The notes: generated from the letters alone by a model not told the origin. A stretch of 64,000 bases of DNA from Reyranellaceae bacterium (GCA_022844045.1 JALHMM010000007.1:1-64000), one strand, 5' to 3'. Positions 1-11,275 are shown, counted from the stretch's first letter. Translations and numbers: made by a program.

Positions 1-384
<384 letters not shown>

Positions 385-398
385 GGGAAATAGGGCGC

Positions 399-418
399 CG
401 GCGCGGGCAACCGCGCCG
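399..418 (+). promoter_or_regulatory. Stem-loop between tuf and rpsJ
   Basis: Eight-base perfect stem (CGGCGCGG / CCGCGCCG) closed by a GCAA tetraloop, a GNRA-type loop. There is no T-run after it, so it is more likely an attenuator, processing site or leader structure of the S10 operon than a full terminator. The function is inferred. Confidence 0.5.
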
Positions 419-440
419 CACCTGTTTGGGAGCAGCGGAC

Positions 441-758
<318 letters not shown>

Positions 759-771
759 AAGGAACGGGGCG

Positions 772-1476
772 ATGCGGACCGGATTGGTCGCACAGAAGCT
801 GGGCATGACCCGCGTCTTCAATGACGCCGGAGAGCATGTGCCGGTCACCGTGCTGAAGCTGGACAACGTCCAGGTCGTGGCCGTGCGCACCGAGGAGAAG
901 GATGGCTACAACGCCGTCCAGCTCGGCATCGGCGCGGCCAAGGTGAAGAACGTCAGCAAGCCGCAGCGCGGCCACTTCGCCAAGGCGAAGGTCGAGCCCA
1001 AGCGCAAGCTGGTCGAGTTCCGCGTCGGCAAGGACGGCCTGCTGCCGGTCGGCGCCGAGATGTCGGCGACCCACTTCGTCGCCGGCCAGATCGTCGACGT
1101 CACCGGCACGACCATCGGCAAGGGCTTCGCCGGCGCCATGAAGCGCTGGAACTTCGGCGGCCTCGAGGCCTCGCACGGCGTGTCGGTCTCGCACCGCAGC
1201 CACGGCTCGACCGGCAACCGCCAGGATCCCGGCCGCACCTTCAAGAACAAGAAGATGGCGGGCCACCTCGGCTCGGAGCGGGTCACCACGCAGAACGTCA
1301 AGGTCGTGTCGACCGACGACGCCAAGGGCCTGATCCTGATCCAGGGCGCGGTGCCCGGCCACAACGGTGCCTGGGTGCTGGTGCGCGACGCCGCCAAGCG
1401 CAAGGCGCCCAAGGACTTGCCGTTCCCCGGCGCCGTGAAGGCCGCCGCGGCCGCGGCCGAAGAGAACAAGGGCTGA
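772..1476 (+). CDS. rplC: 50S ribosomal protein L3
   Basis: Early-assembly 23S rRNA-binding protein near the peptidyl transferase centre. The 234 residues start [16 protein letters not shown], the usual bacterial L3 start, and contain the central loop [19 protein letters not shown] and the [14 protein letters not shown] signature. The C-terminal tail after residue 215 is alanine-rich and poorly conserved. GGAACGGGG precedes the ATG. It lies 13 bases after rpsJ and 5 before rplD in one transcription unit. Confidence 0.98.
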   Translation: MRTGLVAQKLGMTRVFNDAGEHVPVTVLKLDNVQVVAVRTEEKDGYNAVQLGIGAAKVKNVSKPQRGHFAKAKVEPKRKLVEFRVGKDGLLPVGAEMSATHFVAGQIVDVTGTTIGKGFAGAMKRWNFGGLEASHGVSVSHRSHGSTGNRQDPGRTFKNKKMAGHLGSERVTTQNVKVVSTDDAKGLILIQGAVPGHNGAWVLVRDAAKRKAPKDLPFPGAVKAAAAAAEENKG

Positions 1477-1481
1477 TCGCC

Positions 1482-2102
1482 ATGAAGCTCAACGTCAAGA
1501 CGCTGGACGGCGCCGCGGCCGGTGAGATCGATCTCGCCGATGCCATATTCGGCCTGCCGGTACGCGCCGACCTGCTGCAGCGCTGCGTCGTGTGGCAGCT
1601 CGCCAAGCGCCGCGCCGGCACGCACAAGACCAAGATCCGCTCCGAGGTCAAGGCGACCTCGAAGAAGATGTGGGCCCAGAAGGGCACCGGTCGCGCCCGC
1701 CACGGCAACGAGGCGGCACCGCAGTTCCGCGGCGGCGGCAAGGCCTTCGGCCCGGTCAATCGCAGCCACGAGATCGACCTGCCCAAGAAAGTGCGCAAGC
1801 TGGCGCTGAAGACCGCGCTGTCGGCCAAGGCGGCCGAGGGCAAGCTGGTCGTGCTCGAGAACACCTCGGTGGCCGAGCCCAAGACCGGCAAGCTGGCGGC
1901 GACGCTCAAGGGCCTGGGCATCAAGAACGCGCTGTTCATCGACGGTCCGATCGTCGGCGAGAACTTCGCCCGCGCCGCGCGCAACATTCCGTTGGTCGAC
2001 GTGCTGCCGCAGCAGGGCGCCAACGTCTACGACATCCTGCGTCGCGACACCCTGGTGCTGACGCGCGATGCCGTGAAGCATCTCGAGGAGCGCCTGCAAT
2101 GA
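1482..2102 (+). CDS. rplD: 50S ribosomal protein L4
   Basis: L4 lines the peptide exit tunnel with its long loop; in enterobacteria it also represses the S10 operon, which is not shown here. The 206 residues contain the family signature [16 protein letters not shown] around 62-77 and [20 protein letters not shown] after it. Its TGA stop overlaps the ATG of rplW as ATGA, indicating translational coupling. Confidence 0.98.
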   Translation: MKLNVKTLDGAAAGEIDLADAIFGLPVRADLLQRCVVWQLAKRRAGTHKTKIRSEVKATSKKMWAQKGTGRARHGNEAAPQFRGGGKAFGPVNRSHEIDLPKKVRKLALKTALSAKAAEGKLVVLENTSVAEPKTGKLAATLKGLGIKNALFIDGPIVGENFARAARNIPLVDVLPQQGANVYDILRRDTLVLTRDAVKHLEERLQ

Positions 2103-2419
2103 GCGCAGCGAAGAAACCCGCCGCCATGTCGCGCGCGCGCATGTACGAAGTCATCCGCGCGCCGCTGGTGACCGAGAAGTCGACGCATCAGAGCGAGCAC
2201 AGCCAGATCTCCTTCAAGGTCTCGCTGGACGCCACCAAGCCCGAGATCAAGCAGGCCGTCGAAGGCCTGTTCAAGGTCAAGGTCAAGGCGGTCAACACGC
2301 TGCGCGTCGAGGGCAAGAACAAGATGTTCCGCGGCATGCGTGGGCGCCGCAGCGACTGGAAGAAGGCCATCATCTCGCTGGTTGACGGCGAGAAGATCGA
2401 CCTGACGACGGGCCTGTGA
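2099..2419 (+). CDS. rplW: 50S ribosomal protein L23
   Basis: L23 sits at the tunnel exit and docks trigger factor, SRP and the translocon. The 106 residues contain [14 protein letters not shown] and [18 protein letters not shown], typical of L23, and end in the basic [14 protein letters not shown] segment. The start at 2099 overlaps the rplD stop by four bases. A second ATG at 2126 would give a 97-residue protein closer to the family mean, so the first nine residues are uncertain. Confidence 0.96.
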   Translation: MSAAKKPAAMSRARMYEVIRAPLVTEKSTHQSEHSQISFKVSLDATKPEIKQAVEGLFKVKVKAVNTLRVEGKNKMFRGMRGRRSDWKKAIISLVDGEKIDLTTGL

Positions 2420-2435
2420 GCGGGGAGCGGCTGAA

Positions 2436-3266
2436 ATGGCATTGAAAACCTACAAGCCGGTCACGCCGTCGCTGCGCGGACTGGTGCTCGTCGATCGCTC
2501 GGAACTGCACAAGGGCGGGCCGATCAAGGGCCTGACCGAAGGCAAGCACAACAGCGGCGGTCGCAACAATCACGGCCGTACGACGAACTATCATCGTGGT
2601 GGCGGTCACAAGCGTCGCTACCGCGTTATCGACTTCAAGCGTCGCAAGTTCGATCAACCGGCGACCGTCGAGCGGCTGGAGTACGATCCCAACCGGACGG
2701 CGTTCATCGCGCTGATCACTTATGCCGACGGCGAGCAGACCTACATCCTGGCGCCGCAGCGCCTGAAGGCCGGCGACCAGGTCGTCTCGGGCGAGCGTGT
2801 CGACATCAAGCCGGGCAACGCCATGCCGCTGGCCAACATGCCGGTGGGCACGATCGTCCACAACGTCGAGATGAAGCCCGGCAAGGGTGGTCAGATCGCG
2901 CGTTCGGCCGGCACCTATGTCCAGCTGGTCGGCAAGGACCAGGGCATGGCGCAGCTCAAGCTCAGCTCGGGCGAAGTGCGCATGGTGCGCTCCGATTGCC
3001 TGGCGACGATCGGCGCCGTGAGCAACCCGGACCAGCAGAACATCAACTACGGCAAGGCCGGCCGCATGCGCTGGCTCGGCTTCCGCCCGGTCACCCGCGG
3101 CGTCGCCATGAACCCGATCGACCATCCGCACGGCGGCGGCGAAGGCCGCACCTCGGGCGGTCGCCACCCGGTCACGCCTTGGGGCAAGCCCACGAAGGGC
3201 AAGAAGACCCGCAAGAACAAGGCGACCGACAAAATGATCATCCGGCGCCGTCACGCGACGCGCTGA
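2436..3266 (+). CDS. rplB: 50S ribosomal protein L2
   Basis: Universal 23S rRNA-binding protein needed for subunit association and peptidyl transferase activity. The 276 residues match the family. Visible signatures are [15 protein letters not shown] at the start, [19 protein letters not shown] around 43-61, and the C-terminal [20 protein letters not shown] that holds the conserved histidine. The protein ends in a basic tail. Base usage matches its neighbours. Confidence 0.99.
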   Translation: MALKTYKPVTPSLRGLVLVDRSELHKGGPIKGLTEGKHNSGGRNNHGRTTNYHRGGGHKRRYRVIDFKRRKFDQPATVERLEYDPNRTAFIALITYADGEQTYILAPQRLKAGDQVVSGERVDIKPGNAMPLANMPVGTIVHNVEMKPGKGGQIARSAGTYVQLVGKDQGMAQLKLSSGEVRMVRSDCLATIGAVSNPDQQNINYGKAGRMRWLGFRPVTRGVAMNPIDHPHGGGEGRTSGGRHPVTPWGKPTKGKKTRKNKATDKMIIRRRHATR

Positions 3267-3293
3267 TACGCGACGGATTGAAGGAGGACGAAC

Positions 3294-3575
3294 GTGGCAC
3301 GTTCAGTTTGGAAAGGACCGATGGTCGACGGCTATCTGCTGGACAAGGCGGATGCCGCGCGGCAGTCGACCCGCAACGAGGTCATCCGGACCTGGTCGCG
3401 GCGCTCGACCATCCTGCCGCAGTTCGTCGGCCTGACCTTCGGTGTCTACAATGGCCAGAAGTTCATCCCGGTGAACGTCACCGAGGAGATGGTCGGTCAC
3501 AAGTTCGGCGAGTTCTCGCCCACCCGTACCTTCCACGGCCACTCCGGTGGCGGTGACAAGAAGGCGTCGAAGTAG
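3294..3575 (+). CDS. rpsS: 30S ribosomal protein S19
   Basis: Head protein of the 30S subunit that binds 16S rRNA with S13 near the A site. The 93 residues start [16 protein letters not shown] and contain [20 protein letters not shown] and the FAPTR-like [14 protein letters not shown] near the C terminus. It starts at GTG 3294 behind AAGGAGG (3282 region), the only sensible start for this N terminus. Confidence 0.98.
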   Translation: MARSVWKGPMVDGYLLDKADAARQSTRNEVIRTWSRRSTILPQFVGLTFGVYNGQKFIPVNVTEEMVGHKFGEFSPTRTFHGHSGGGDKKASK

Positions 3576-3583
3576 GTCGCGCG

Positions 3584-3970
3584 ATGAGCAAGAAGCCCAA
3601 TGAACGCCGTGAGGCGGAGAACGAGGCCAAGTCGGTCCTGCGCGTGCTGCGCGTCAGCCCGCGCAAGCTGAACCTGGTCGCCCAGCAGATCCGCGGCATG
3701 GGCGCCGGCAAGGCGCTCAACGAGCTGGCGTTCTCGCGCAAGCGGATCGCCGTCGACGTGCGCAAGGCGCTGCAGTCGGCGGTCGCCAACGCCGAGAACA
3801 ACCACCAGCTCGATGTCGATCGCCTCTTCGTGTCCGAGGCCAGCGTCGGCAAGGGCATCGTGATGAAGCGCTTCCACACCCGAGCGCGCGGCCGCAGCGC
3901 CGGCATCGAGAAGCCTTTCAGCCAGCTGACGATCGTCGTGCGCGAGCGCGCGCAGGAGGAGGCCAAGTAA
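3584..3970 (+). CDS. rplV: 50S ribosomal protein L22
   Basis: L22 spans the exit tunnel; its beta-hairpin loop narrows the tunnel and is a macrolide-resistance site. The 128 residues include a roughly 15-residue charged N-terminal extension, then [20 protein letters not shown] and the loop region ending [18 protein letters not shown]. The C-terminal 'QLTIVVRE' strand is standard. It lies 8 bases after rpsS. Confidence 0.98.
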   Translation: MSKKPNERREAENEAKSVLRVLRVSPRKLNLVAQQIRGMGAGKALNELAFSRKRIAVDVRKALQSAVANAENNHQLDVDRLFVSEASVGKGIVMKRFHTRARGRSAGIEKPFSQLTIVVRERAQEEAK

Positions 3971-3971
3971 C

Positions 3972-4652
3972 ATGGGCCAGAAAGTCAACCCGATCGGGCT
4001 TCGCCTCGGCATCAACCGTACCTGGGATTCCCGCTGGTACGCCGACGAGGGCGCGTATGCCCGCCTGCTGCACGAGGACATCCGCATCCGCGATTTCCTG
4101 CGTGAGCGCCTGCGCCAGGCCGGCGTCAGCAAGATCGTCATCGAGCGCCCGGCCAAGAAGGCGCGCGTGACCATCCACACCGCGCGTCCCGGCGTCGTCA
4201 TCGGCAAGAAGGGCGCCGACATCGAGAAGCTGCGCGCCGAGCTCGGCAAGATGAGCCAGGCCGAGGTCAGCCTGAACATCGTCGAGATCCGCAAGCCGGA
4301 GATCGACGCGACGCTGATCGCCGAGAATATCGCCCAGCAGCTCGAGCGCCGCGTCGCCTTCCGCCGCGCCATGAAGCGCGCCGTGCAGTCGGCCATGCGC
4401 CTGGGCGCGCTCGGCATCCGCATCAACTGCTCGGGCCGTCTGGGCGGCGCCGAGATCGCGCGCATGGAGTGGTACCGCGAGGGCCGCGTGCCGCTGCACA
4501 CGCTGCGCGCCGACGTCGACTACGGCACCGCGACGGCGTTCACCACCTTCGGCACCTGCGGCGTCAAGGTCTGGGTGTTCAAGGGCGAGATCATGGTCCA
4601 TGACCCGATGGTCCAGGACAAGCGTCTCGAAGAAGCCCAGGCCGGGCGCTGA
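3972..4652 (+). CDS. rpsC: 30S ribosomal protein S3
   Basis: S3 forms part of the mRNA entry channel. The 226 residues start [20 protein letters not shown]; a type-2 KH domain carries the [17 protein letters not shown] motif around residues 75-91, and the C-terminal domain contains [23 protein letters not shown]. One base separates it from rplV, so the two are probably translationally coupled. Confidence 0.98.
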   Translation: MGQKVNPIGLRLGINRTWDSRWYADEGAYARLLHEDIRIRDFLRERLRQAGVSKIVIERPAKKARVTIHTARPGVVIGKKGADIEKLRAELGKMSQAEVSLNIVEIRKPEIDATLIAENIAQQLERRVAFRRAMKRAVQSAMRLGALGIRINCSGRLGGAEIARMEWYREGRVPLHTLRADVDYGTATAFTTFGTCGVKVWVFKGEIMVHDPMVQDKRLEEAQAGR

Positions 4653-4671
4653 GACGGGGTAGGGCAGGGTC

Positions 4672-5094
4672 ATGCTGAGTCCGAAGCGAACCAAATACCG
4701 CAAGGCCTTCAAGGGCCGCATCAAGGGCCAGGCCAAGGGCGGCACGACGCTGGCCTTCGGCGAGTACGGCCTGAAGGCGCTCGAGCCGGAGCGCGTCACC
4801 GCGCGCCAGATCGAGGCCGCTCGCCGCGCCATCACGCGTCACATGAAGCGCGCCGGCCGCGTGTGGATCCGGATCTTCCCGGACCTGCCGGTGTCGCTGA
4901 AGCCGGCCGAGGTGCGCATGGGCTCGGGCAAGGGCTCGCCTGAATTCTGGGCCTGCCGCATCAAGCCGGGCCGCGTGATGTTCGAGATCGGCGGCGTGCC
5001 GGTGAACGTGGCGAAGGAAGCGTTCGACCTCGCCGCCGCCAAGCTGCCGATCAAGACCAAGTTCATCGCTCGCATGAGCGAGGGAGGCGCATGA
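4672..5094 (+). CDS. rplP: 50S ribosomal protein L16
   Basis: L16 contacts the CCA end of A-site tRNA. The 140 residues start [16 protein letters not shown] and contain [20 protein letters not shown] and the [19 protein letters not shown] signature with the conserved glycines. Its TGA overlaps the ATG of rpmC (ATGA). Confidence 0.98.
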   Translation: MLSPKRTKYRKAFKGRIKGQAKGGTTLAFGEYGLKALEPERVTARQIEAARRAITRHMKRAGRVWIRIFPDLPVSLKPAEVRMGSGKGSPEFWACRIKPGRVMFEIGGVPVNVAKEAFDLAAAKLPIKTKFIARMSEGGA

Positions 5095-5306
5095 TGAAGG
5101 CCAGTGACATGCGCGCCAAGACGGCCGACGAGCTCAAGACCCAGCTCGGCGACTTGCGCAAGGAAGCGTTCAACCTGCGCTTCCAGCAGGCCAACGGGGT
5201 GATCGGGCCGCAGTCGGGCAACACCGCCCGCGTGGAGGCCGTGCGCCGCGACATCGCGCGCATCATGACCGTGCTCAAGCAAAAAGCGCCGCCTAAGGAG
5301 CATTGA
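5091..5306 (+). CDS. rpmC: 50S ribosomal protein L29
   Basis: Small tunnel-exit protein next to L23. The 71 residues show the L29 helical hairpin: [21 protein letters not shown], then [19 protein letters not shown]. Two adjacent ATGs (5091, 5094) could start translation; 5091 gives the four-base overlap with rplP. The second would remove a single methionine. Confidence 0.97.
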   Translation: MMKASDMRAKTADELKTQLGDLRKEAFNLRFQQANGVIGPQSGNTARVEAVRRDIARIMTVLKQKAPPKEH

Positions 5307-5307
5307 G

Positions 5308-5553
5308 ATGCCGAAGCGAATTCTTGAGGGCGTCGTCGTCAGCGACAAGATGGACAAGACCGTCGTTGTCGAGGTCGAGCGCCGCGTTCAGCACCCGGTC
5401 TACAAGAAGTTCATCCGCCAGTCGAAGCGCTACCACGCGCATGACGAGTCGAACGCCGTCAAGACGGGCGCGACGGTGCGGATCATCGAGAGTCGGCCGC
5501 TGTCGAAGACCAAGCGGTGGGTCGTGATCACCGAGGGCGAGCAGGCGTCCTGA
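5308..5553 (+). CDS. rpsQ: 30S ribosomal protein S17
   Basis: OB-fold primary 16S rRNA-binding protein. The 81 residues start [21 protein letters not shown] and contain [19 protein letters not shown], the family signature around residues 30-48, and the strand [22 protein letters not shown] lies six bases before the ATG; one base separates it from rpmC. Confidence 0.98.
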   Translation: MPKRILEGVVVSDKMDKTVVVEVERRVQHPVYKKFIRQSKRYHAHDESNAVKTGATVRIIESRPLSKTKRWVVITEGEQAS

Positions 5554-5609
5554 CGGACGGCTGGGCGAAGCAGTTTGGGAGCGGCGGGTCACCCGTCGGA
5601 TAGGTAAAC

Positions 5610-5978
5610 ATGATCCAGATGCAGACGAACCTCGACGTCGCCGACAATTCCGGCGCCAAGAGGGTGCAGTGCATCAAGGTGCTGGGCGGGTCGAAGCGCA
5701 AGTTCGCGACCATCGGCGACGTCATCGTCGTCGCGGTCAAGGACGCGATCCCGCGCGGCAAGGTGAAGAAGGGCGAGGTGGCCCGCGCCGTCATCGTGCG
5801 CACCGCCGCGGCGATCCGCCGTCCCGACGGCAGCGCCATCCGCTTCGACCGCAACGCCGCGGTGCTCGTCAACAAGCAGGACGAGCCGGTCGGCACCCGT
5901 ATCTTCGGGCCGGTCACGCGCGAGCTGCGCGCGCGCAAGTTCATGAAGATCATCTCCCTGGCACCCGAAGTGCTGTGA
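5610..5978 (+). CDS. rplN: 50S ribosomal protein L14
   Basis: L14 forms part of the intersubunit bridge and the RsfS silencing site. The 122 residues start [18 protein letters not shown] and contain the signature [20 protein letters not shown] around 50-69 and [20 protein letters not shown] at the end. A 56-base gap separates it from rpsQ; apart from a tiny CGGG-TCA-CCCG hairpin I see nothing in it. Confidence 0.99.
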   Translation: MIQMQTNLDVADNSGAKRVQCIKVLGGSKRKFATIGDVIVVAVKDAIPRGKVKKGEVARAVIVRTAAAIRRPDGSAIRFDRNAAVLVNKQDEPVGTRIFGPVTRELRARKFMKIISLAPEVL

Positions 5979-5985
5979 GGACGCG

Positions 5986-6309
5986 ATGCCGAAACTGAAA
6001 ATCCGCAAGGGCGACCGGGTGGTCGTCATCACCGGCCGCGACAAGGGCAAGCAGGGCGAGGTCGTCCGCGTGCTGCCCGACGACAGCCGCGTCGTCGTCC
6101 AGGGCGTCAACATGATGAAGCGACACCAGAAGGCGCGTCGCGCCGGCGAGGAGAGCGCCATCATCGCCAAGGAAGCCTCGATCCACGTCTCCAACGTGGC
6201 TCACATCGACCCGTCGAGCGGCAAGCCGACGCGGGTCGGATTCAAGTTCCTCGAAGACGGCCGCAAGGTGCGCGTGGCGCGCGCCTCCGGCGAGTCGATC
6301 GATCGCTAG
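5986..6309 (+). CDS. rplX: 50S ribosomal protein L24
   Basis: Assembly-initiator protein binding the 5' end of 23S rRNA. The 107 residues carry the KOW motif early ([20 protein letters not shown], residues 4-23), then [15 protein letters not shown] and [20 protein letters not shown]. Length and motif order match bacterial L24. It lies 7 bases after rplN. Confidence 0.98.
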   Translation: MPKLKIRKGDRVVVITGRDKGKQGEVVRVLPDDSRVVVQGVNMMKRHQKARRAGEESAIIAKEASIHVSNVAHIDPSSGKPTRVGFKFLEDGRKVRVARASGESIDR

Positions 6310-6322
6310 GGGAGTGGGAAGG

Positions 6323-6865
6323 ATGCCCGCCCGTCTGCAAGAGCACTACGAGAAGGTCGTGCGCGCCGAGCTGCTGAAGCAGTTCGGCTATGGCAACCCG
6401 ATGGAGGTGCCGAAGCTCGACAAGGTCGTGATCAACATGGGCGTCGGCGAGGCCGTCGCCGACCGCAAGGCGGTGGACAACGCCGCCGTCGAGCTCGCCC
6501 GCATCTCCGGCCAGAAGCCGGTGATCACCAAGGCGCGCAAGTCGATCGCCACCTACAAGGTGCGCGAAGGCATGGCGCTGGGCTGCAAGGTCACCCTGCG
6601 ACGCGACCGCATGTACGAGTTCGTCGACCGCCTGGTGAACATCGCGCTGCCGCGCGTGCGCGACTTCCGCGGGCTCAACGGCCGTTCCTTCGACGGCCGC
6701 GGCAACTACGCCATGGGCCTCAAGGAACAGCTCGTGTTCCCCGAGATCGACTACGACAAGGTCGATCAGGTCCGCGGCATGGACATCATCATCTGCACCA
6801 CGGCGAAGACGGACGCCGAAGCCAAGGCGCTGCTGCGCGGCTTCGACTTTCCGTTCTTCAATTAG
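6323..6865 (+). CDS. rplE: 50S ribosomal protein L5
   Basis: L5 binds 5S rRNA in the central protuberance and contacts P-site tRNA. The 180 residues contain [36 protein letters not shown] and the [20 protein letters not shown] signature. ATG 6323 is preferred: GGAG at 6311-6314 is eight bases upstream, and the product starts [11 protein letters not shown]. An in-frame GTG (6314) would add three residues. Confidence 0.98.
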   Translation: MPARLQEHYEKVVRAELLKQFGYGNPMEVPKLDKVVINMGVGEAVADRKAVDNAAVELARISGQKPVITKARKSIATYKVREGMALGCKVTLRRDRMYEFVDRLVNIALPRVRDFRGLNGRSFDGRGNYAMGLKEQLVFPEIDYDKVDQVRGMDIIICTTAKTDAEAKALLRGFDFPFFN

Positions 6866-6880
6866 GAGCTGGAGGCTCAC

Positions 6881-7186
6881 ATGGCCAAGACCAGCATGGT
6901 CGAGAAGAACAAGAACCGCGCGGCGTTGGTCAAGCGGTTCACCGCCAAGCGCAAGGCGCTCAAGGAAGTGATCATGGATCGCTCCCGTCCGGTGGAAGAG
7001 CGCTTCGAGGCGCAGCTCACGCTCAACGAGCTGCCGCGCAACGGCGCCAAGGACCGCCTGAACAGCCGTTGCGAGCTGAGCGGCCGCCCGCGCGCGGTCT
7101 ACCGCAAGTTCAAGCTCTCGCGCATCGCGATGCGCGACCTTGCATCACGCGGGCTGCTGCCCGGCGTGGTCAAGTCGAGCTGGTGA
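6881..7186 (+). CDS. rpsN: 30S ribosomal protein S14 (zinc-independent form)
   Basis: The 101-residue length and absence of CXXC pairs mark this as the long, zinc-free S14 paralogue normal in alphaproteobacteria. Signatures are [20 protein letters not shown] and [20 protein letters not shown] with the invariant C-terminal [25 protein letters not shown] lies upstream of the ATG. Confidence 0.98.
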   Translation: MAKTSMVEKNKNRAALVKRFTAKRKALKEVIMDRSRPVEERFEAQLTLNELPRNGAKDRLNSRCELSGRPRAVYRKFKLSRIAMRDLASRGLLPGVVKSSW

Positions 7187-7205
7187 GTCGAAGGAGACGA
7201 CGGTC

Positions 7206-7604
7206 ATGGCACTGAGCGATCCTGTCGGCGATATGTTGACCCGCATCCGCAATGGTCAGGCGGCGCGGCTCGACAGCGTCACGATGCCGGCATCCCGGTT
7301 GCGGGCGAACGTCCTCGACGTGCTGCAGCGCGAGGGTTACATCCGCGGTTACCTCGAGGAAGAGGTGCGCGGCGGCATTCGCGAGATCCGCGTCGAGCTG
7401 AAATACGACAACGGCAAGCCGGTGATCCGCGAGGTCCACCGCGTGTCGACGCCGGGCCGGCGCATCTACTCCAAGATCTCCGACCTGCCGAAGGTCTATA
7501 ACGGCCTCGGCATCTCGATCCTGTCGACGCCGCGAGGCGTCATGTCGGACAGCGAGGCCCGCACCGCCAATGTCGGCGGCGAAGTCCTCTGCAAGGTGTT
7601 CTGA
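7206..7604 (+). CDS. rpsH: 30S ribosomal protein S8
   Basis: Central-domain 16S rRNA-binding protein; in enterobacteria S8 is also the repressor of the spc operon. The 132 residues start [18 protein letters not shown] and end with the diagnostic [18 protein letters not shown] then [14 protein letters not shown] 7206 sits behind AAGGAGACGA; an upstream in-frame start would add non-homologous sequence. Confidence 0.98.
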   Translation: MALSDPVGDMLTRIRNGQAARLDSVTMPASRLRANVLDVLQREGYIRGYLEEEVRGGIREIRVELKYDNGKPVIREVHRVSTPGRRIYSKISDLPKVYNGLGISILSTPRGVMSDSEARTANVGGEVLCKVF

Positions 7605-7606
7605 TC

Positions 7607-8140
7607 ATGTCGCGCGTCGGAAAGAACCCCGTGCCGGTGCCCGCCGGCGTCACGGTCGACATCAAGGGCCAGGCGATCAAGGCCAAGGGCAAGCGGGGCG
7701 AGCTGGCGATGGTCGTCCACGACGACATCGAGGTGGTCCGCGAGGGCAACCTGATCTCGCTCAAGATGCGCCACGACAACCCGCGCTCGCGCGTGCTGTG
7801 GGGCACCAACCGCAACCTCGTGCGCAACCTGGTGCACGGTGCGGGCGAGGGCTTCACGGTGAACCTCGAGATCACGGGCGTCGGCTATCGCGCCGCGGCG
7901 GACGCCAAGCAGCTCAAGCTGCAGCTCGGCTTCAGCCACGACGTCGAGATCCCGATCCCGGCCGGCATCACGATCAAGACGGCCAAGCCGACCGAGATCG
8001 AGATCAGCGGCGCCGACAAGCAGAAGGTCGGGCAGATCGCCGCCGAGATCCGCGGACTTAAGCCGCCGGAGCCCTACAAGGGCAAAGGCATCAAGTACGC
8101 AGGTGAGAAGATCCTGCGTAAAGAAGGCAAGAAGAAGTAG
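7607..8140 (+). CDS. rplF: 50S ribosomal protein L6
   Basis: L6 is near the factor-binding centre and carries two repeated alpha/beta domains. The 177 residues start [18 protein letters not shown]; domain 2 contains the signature [20 protein letters not shown] at the C terminus. Two bases separate it from rpsH. Confidence 0.98.
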   Translation: MSRVGKNPVPVPAGVTVDIKGQAIKAKGKRGELAMVVHDDIEVVREGNLISLKMRHDNPRSRVLWGTNRNLVRNLVHGAGEGFTVNLEITGVGYRAAADAKQLKLQLGFSHDVEIPIPAGITIKTAKPTEIEISGADKQKVGQIAAEIRGLKPPEPYKGKGIKYAGEKILRKEGKKK

Positions 8141-8154
8141 GAACGGGGTCGACC

Positions 8155-8514
8155 ATGACCACGACTGTCCAGTTTGCGCGGCGCCAGCGCCGCACCCGCC
8201 ACTCGCTGAAGCAGCGCGCCGGCGGACGTCCGCGTCTGAGCGTGTTCCGCTCGGGCAAGCATATCTACGCCCAGGTGATCGACGACCTGAAGGGTCACAC
8301 GGTCGCCTCGGCCTCGTCGGCCGACGAGTCGTTGAAGGGCAAGCTGAAGACGGGCGCCGACAAGTCGGCGGCGACCGAGGTCGGCAAGCTCATCGCCGAG
8401 CGCGCGATCAAGGCGGGCGTCAGCACCGTCGTGTTCGACCGCGGCGGTTACATGTTCCATGGCCGCGTGAAAGCGCTGGCCGATGCCGCCCGTGAGGGCG
8501 GCCTGTCGTTCTAG
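8155..8514 (+). CDS. rplR: 50S ribosomal protein L18
   Basis: 5S rRNA-binding protein. The 119 residues contain [20 protein letters not shown] (about 24-43), the motif [20 protein letters not shown] and the invariant end AREGGLSF. The N terminus [14 protein letters not shown] is basic as in the family. GGAACGGGG precedes the start. Confidence 0.98.
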   Translation: MTTTVQFARRQRRTRHSLKQRAGGRPRLSVFRSGKHIYAQVIDDLKGHTVASASSADESLKGKLKTGADKSAATEVGKLIAERAIKAGVSTVVFDRGGYMFHGRVKALADAAREGGLSF

Positions 8515-8524
8515 GAGCAGGCAC

Positions 8525-9166
8525 ATGGCACGTGCACCGGGTGGTTCGAGCCGCGGTCCGCGCGACGGCGATGGCGGCGGTGGCCGCGGTCGTCGCGATC
8601 GTGACGGCGGCGGGCGCGGTCAGCAGCGCGGCGCCGGCGGCGATCGCGAGGAGAGCGAGCTCGTAGACAAGCTCGTCGGCATCAACCGCGTGTCGAAGAC
8701 GGTGAAGGGCGGCAAGCGCTTCGGTTTCGCCGCGATCGTCGTCGTCGGCGACCAGCGCGGTCGCGTCGGCTACGGCACCGGCAAGGCGCGCGAGGTGCCC
8801 GAGGCGATCCGCAAGGCGACCGAGTCGGCCAAGCGCGGCATGATCCGCGTCGCGCTGCGCGAGGGCCGTACCCTGCATCATGACGTGCTCGGCCATTTCG
8901 GCGCCGGCCGCGTCGTGCTGCGTGCCGCGCCGGCGGGCACCGGCATCATCGGCGGCGGCGCCATGCGTGCCGTGTTCGAGACGCTGGGGCTGAAGGACGT
9001 GGTCGCCAAGTCGGTCGGCACGTCGAACCCGCACAACATGATCAAGGCGACCTTCGACGCGCTGTCGTCGGTCCAGTCGCCGCGCATGGTCGCCAACCGC
9101 CGCGGCAAGAAGGTGGGCGACATCCTCGGCCGCCGCGACGACCAGGCCGCTGAAGCCGCCGCCTGA
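8525..9166 (+). CDS. rpsE: 30S ribosomal protein S5 with Gly/Arg-rich N-terminal extension
   Basis: S5 shapes the mRNA entry tunnel and decoding accuracy. The dsRBD-like N domain ([19 protein letters not shown], from about residue 43) and the C domain ([20 protein letters not shown]) are standard. In front is an unusual 40-residue low-complexity tail rich in glycine, arginine and aspartate, making the protein 213 residues against about 165-190 in most bacteria. ATG 8525 follows AGGAGCAGGC. The tail is probably disordered. Confidence 0.97.
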   Translation: MARAPGGSSRGPRDGDGGGGRGRRDRDGGGRGQQRGAGGDREESELVDKLVGINRVSKTVKGGKRFGFAAIVVVGDQRGRVGYGTGKAREVPEAIRKATESAKRGMIRVALREGRTLHHDVLGHFGAGRVVLRAAPAGTGIIGGGAMRAVFETLGLKDVVAKSVGTSNPHNMIKATFDALSSVQSPRMVANRRGKKVGDILGRRDDQAAEAAA

Positions 9167-9177
9167 GGAGCGTTCCG

Positions 9178-9369
9178 ATGTCCGATCAGAAGAAGATCAA
9201 AGTCACGCAGACCGGCAGCCCGATCCGCCGCCGCTTCGACCAGCGCGAGAATCTCGTCGGCCTTGGCCTGAACAAGATGCACCGCAGCAAGATCCTCAAG
9301 GACACGCCTGAGGTGCGCGGCATGATCACCAAGGTGCAGCATCTCGTGCGCGTCGAAGACGCGAAGTGA
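9178..9369 (+). CDS. rpmD: 50S ribosomal protein L30
   Basis: Small protein of the large subunit. The 63 residues show [40 protein letters not shown] and the terminal [13 protein letters not shown], the full L30 fold. It lies 11 bases after rpsE and 7 before rplO. Confidence 0.98.
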   Translation: MSDQKKIKVTQTGSPIRRRFDQRENLVGLGLNKMHRSKILKDTPEVRGMITKVQHLVRVEDAK

Positions 9370-9376
9370 GCCAGTC

Positions 9377-9856
9377 ATGAAACTCAATCAGCTTTCCGAC
9401 AACCCAGGTGCCCATAAGGCGCGCATGCGCGTCGCGCGCGGCATCGGCTCGGGCAAGGGCAAGACCGCCGGCCGCGGCGGCAAGGGCCAGAAGGGCCGCT
9501 CGGGCGTCGCCATCAAGGGCTTCGAGGGTGGCCAGATGCCGCTCTTCCGTCGCCTGCCAAAGCGCGGCTTCAACAACCCGTTCCGCAAGGAATACGCGCT
9601 GGTCAATCTCGGCACGCTGCAGAGCGCGGTCGAGGCGGGCAAGCTCGAGGCCGGCAAGCCGGTCGACGCCGCCGCCCTTCAGGCGGCCGGCATCGTGCGC
9701 CATCTGCGCGACGGTGTGCGGCTGCTCGGCAAGGGCGAGGTCAAGGCCGCCCTGCAGATCACCGTGACCGGCGCCTCCAAGGCCGCGATCGAGGCGATCG
9801 AGAAGGCCGGCGGCAAGGTGACCGTTCTGGCGCCCGTCGAGGCGGAAGCGGCCTGA
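9377..9856 (+). CDS. rplO: 50S ribosomal protein L15
   Basis: Late-assembly protein spreading over several 23S rRNA domains. The 159 residues start [19 protein letters not shown] and contain the glycine-rich [20 protein letters not shown] and [20 protein letters not shown] signatures, with the C-terminal globular domain ending [20 protein letters not shown]. The usual partner upstream of secY. Confidence 0.98.
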   Translation: MKLNQLSDNPGAHKARMRVARGIGSGKGKTAGRGGKGQKGRSGVAIKGFEGGQMPLFRRLPKRGFNNPFRKEYALVNLGTLQSAVEAGKLEAGKPVDAAALQAAGIVRHLRDGVRLLGKGEVKAALQITVTGASKAAIEAIEKAGGKVTVLAPVEAEAA

Positions 9857-9889
9857 CCCTGGCCGCAGCCCGCCCGCGATTGATGATGC

Positions 9890-9909
9890 GCCGGCGGCTC
9901 GCCGCCGGC
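9890..9909 (+). promoter_or_regulatory. Stem-loop in the rplO-secY gap
   Basis: Perfect eight-base GC stem (GCCGGCGG / CCGCCGGC) with a CTCG tetraloop, 19 bases before the secY start. No T-run follows. It could set mRNA processing or the relative translation of secY; the role is inferred. Confidence 0.45.
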
Positions 9910-9928
9910 TGCCGGAGGATCGGAAGCC

Positions 9929-11275
9929 ATGTCCTCAGCCGCCGAACAGCTCGCCCGTAATCTCAACTGGGGCAATCTCGGCAAGGCGTCCGAGCTCAAG
10001 AAGCGCCTGTGGTTCACGCTGGGCGCTTTGATCATCTATCGAATCGGCTCGTACATCCCTGTGCCGGGTATCGATCCCGTGGCGCTCGCCGACGTCTTTC
10101 AGCGCCAGGCCGGCGGCCTCGCCGGGCTGCTCGACGTGTTTTCGGGCGGCTCGATCGGCCGCATGTCGATTTTCGCGCTCAGCATCATGCCGTACATCTC
10201 GGCCTCCATCATCATGCAGATCCTCACGACGGTCGTGCCGTCGCTCGAGGCGCTGAAGAAAGAGGGCGAGGCCGGCCGCAAGAAAATCAACCAGTACACC
10301 CGCTATGGCACCGTCATCCTGGCGGCGGTCCAGGCCTATGGCATCGCCGTGGGGCTGGAGTCGCAGACCAGTACCGTCGGCAATGTGGTGTTCGATCCCG
10401 GTCTCTATTTCCGCTTCGTCACCGTCGTCACGCTGATCGGCGGCACGATGTTCCTGATGTGGCTGGGCGAGCAGGTGACGGCGCGCGGCGTCGGCAACGG
10501 CATCTCGTTGATCATCTTCGCCGGCATCGTCGCGGCCATGCCCGGCGCCATGGTGCAGACCCTGGAGCTGGGCCGCACCGGATCGCTGTCGGCGCTGTTC
10601 ATCATCGGCCTGATCGTCGGCATCATCGCCGTGGTGATCTTCGTCGTCTTCATCGAGACGGCGCAGCGGCGGATCCTGGTCCAGTATCCCAAGCGCCAGA
10701 TGGGCAACCGGGTCTATGGCGGCCAGGCCAGCTATCTGCCGCTGAAGATCAACACCGCCGGTGTCATCCCGCCGATCTTCGCCTCCTCGCTGCTGCTCTT
10801 CCCGGCCACCATCGCCGGCTTCCAGGGCACCGGTGCCAGCGACTGGGTGCAGTGGATCTCGGTCTATCTCGGCCATGGCCAGCCGCTGTACCTGGCGATC
10901 TATATCGGCCTGATCGTGTTCTTCTGCTTCTTCTACACGACTGTCGTGTTCCAGCCGGCCGACACGGCCGAGAATCTGAAGAAGTATGGTGGCTTCCTGC
11001 CGGGCATCCGTCCCGGCAAGAACACCGCCGAGTATCTCGAATACGTGCTGACCCGCCTGACCACGATCGGCGCGGCCTACCTGTCGATCGTCTGCATCAT
11101 TCCCGAGCTGCTGATCGCCCAGGGTGGTGTGCCGTTCTACTTCGGCGGCACCAGCCTGCTGATCGTGGTCTCGGTGACGCTCGATACCGTCACCCAGATC
11201 CAGTCGCATCTGCTCGCCTACCAGTACGGCGACCTGATCGGTCAGGCGCGGCTGAAGGGGGGCAAGAACAAATGA
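9929..11275 (+). CDS. secY: Preprotein translocase subunit SecY
   Basis: Central pore of the SecYEG translocon in the inner membrane. The 448 residues have about ten hydrophobic segments; recognisable are [20 protein letters not shown] after TM1, the plug region, [20 protein letters not shown], and the ribosome/SecA-binding loops [17 protein letters not shown] and [20 protein letters not shown]. The stop overlaps the adk start (ATGA), so translation of adk is likely coupled. Placement after rplO is conserved. Confidence 0.98.
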   Translation: MSSAAEQLARNLNWGNLGKASELKKRLWFTLGALIIYRIGSYIPVPGIDPVALADVFQRQAGGLAGLLDVFSGGSIGRMSIFALSIMPYISASIIMQILTTVVPSLEALKKEGEAGRKKINQYTRYGTVILAAVQAYGIAVGLESQTSTVGNVVFDPGLYFRFVTVVTLIGGTMFLMWLGEQVTARGVGNGISLIIFAGIVAAMPGAMVQTLELGRTGSLSALFIIGLIVGIIAVVIFVVFIETAQRRILVQYPKRQMGNRVYGGQASYLPLKINTAGVIPPIFASSLLLFPATIAGFQGTGASDWVQWISVYLGHGQPLYLAIYIGLIVFFCFFYTTVVFQPADTAENLKKYGGFLPGIRPGKNTAEYLEYVLTRLTTIGAAYLSIVCIIPELLIAQGGVPFYFGGTSLLIVVSVTLDTVTQIQSHLLAYQYGDLIGQARLKGGKNK

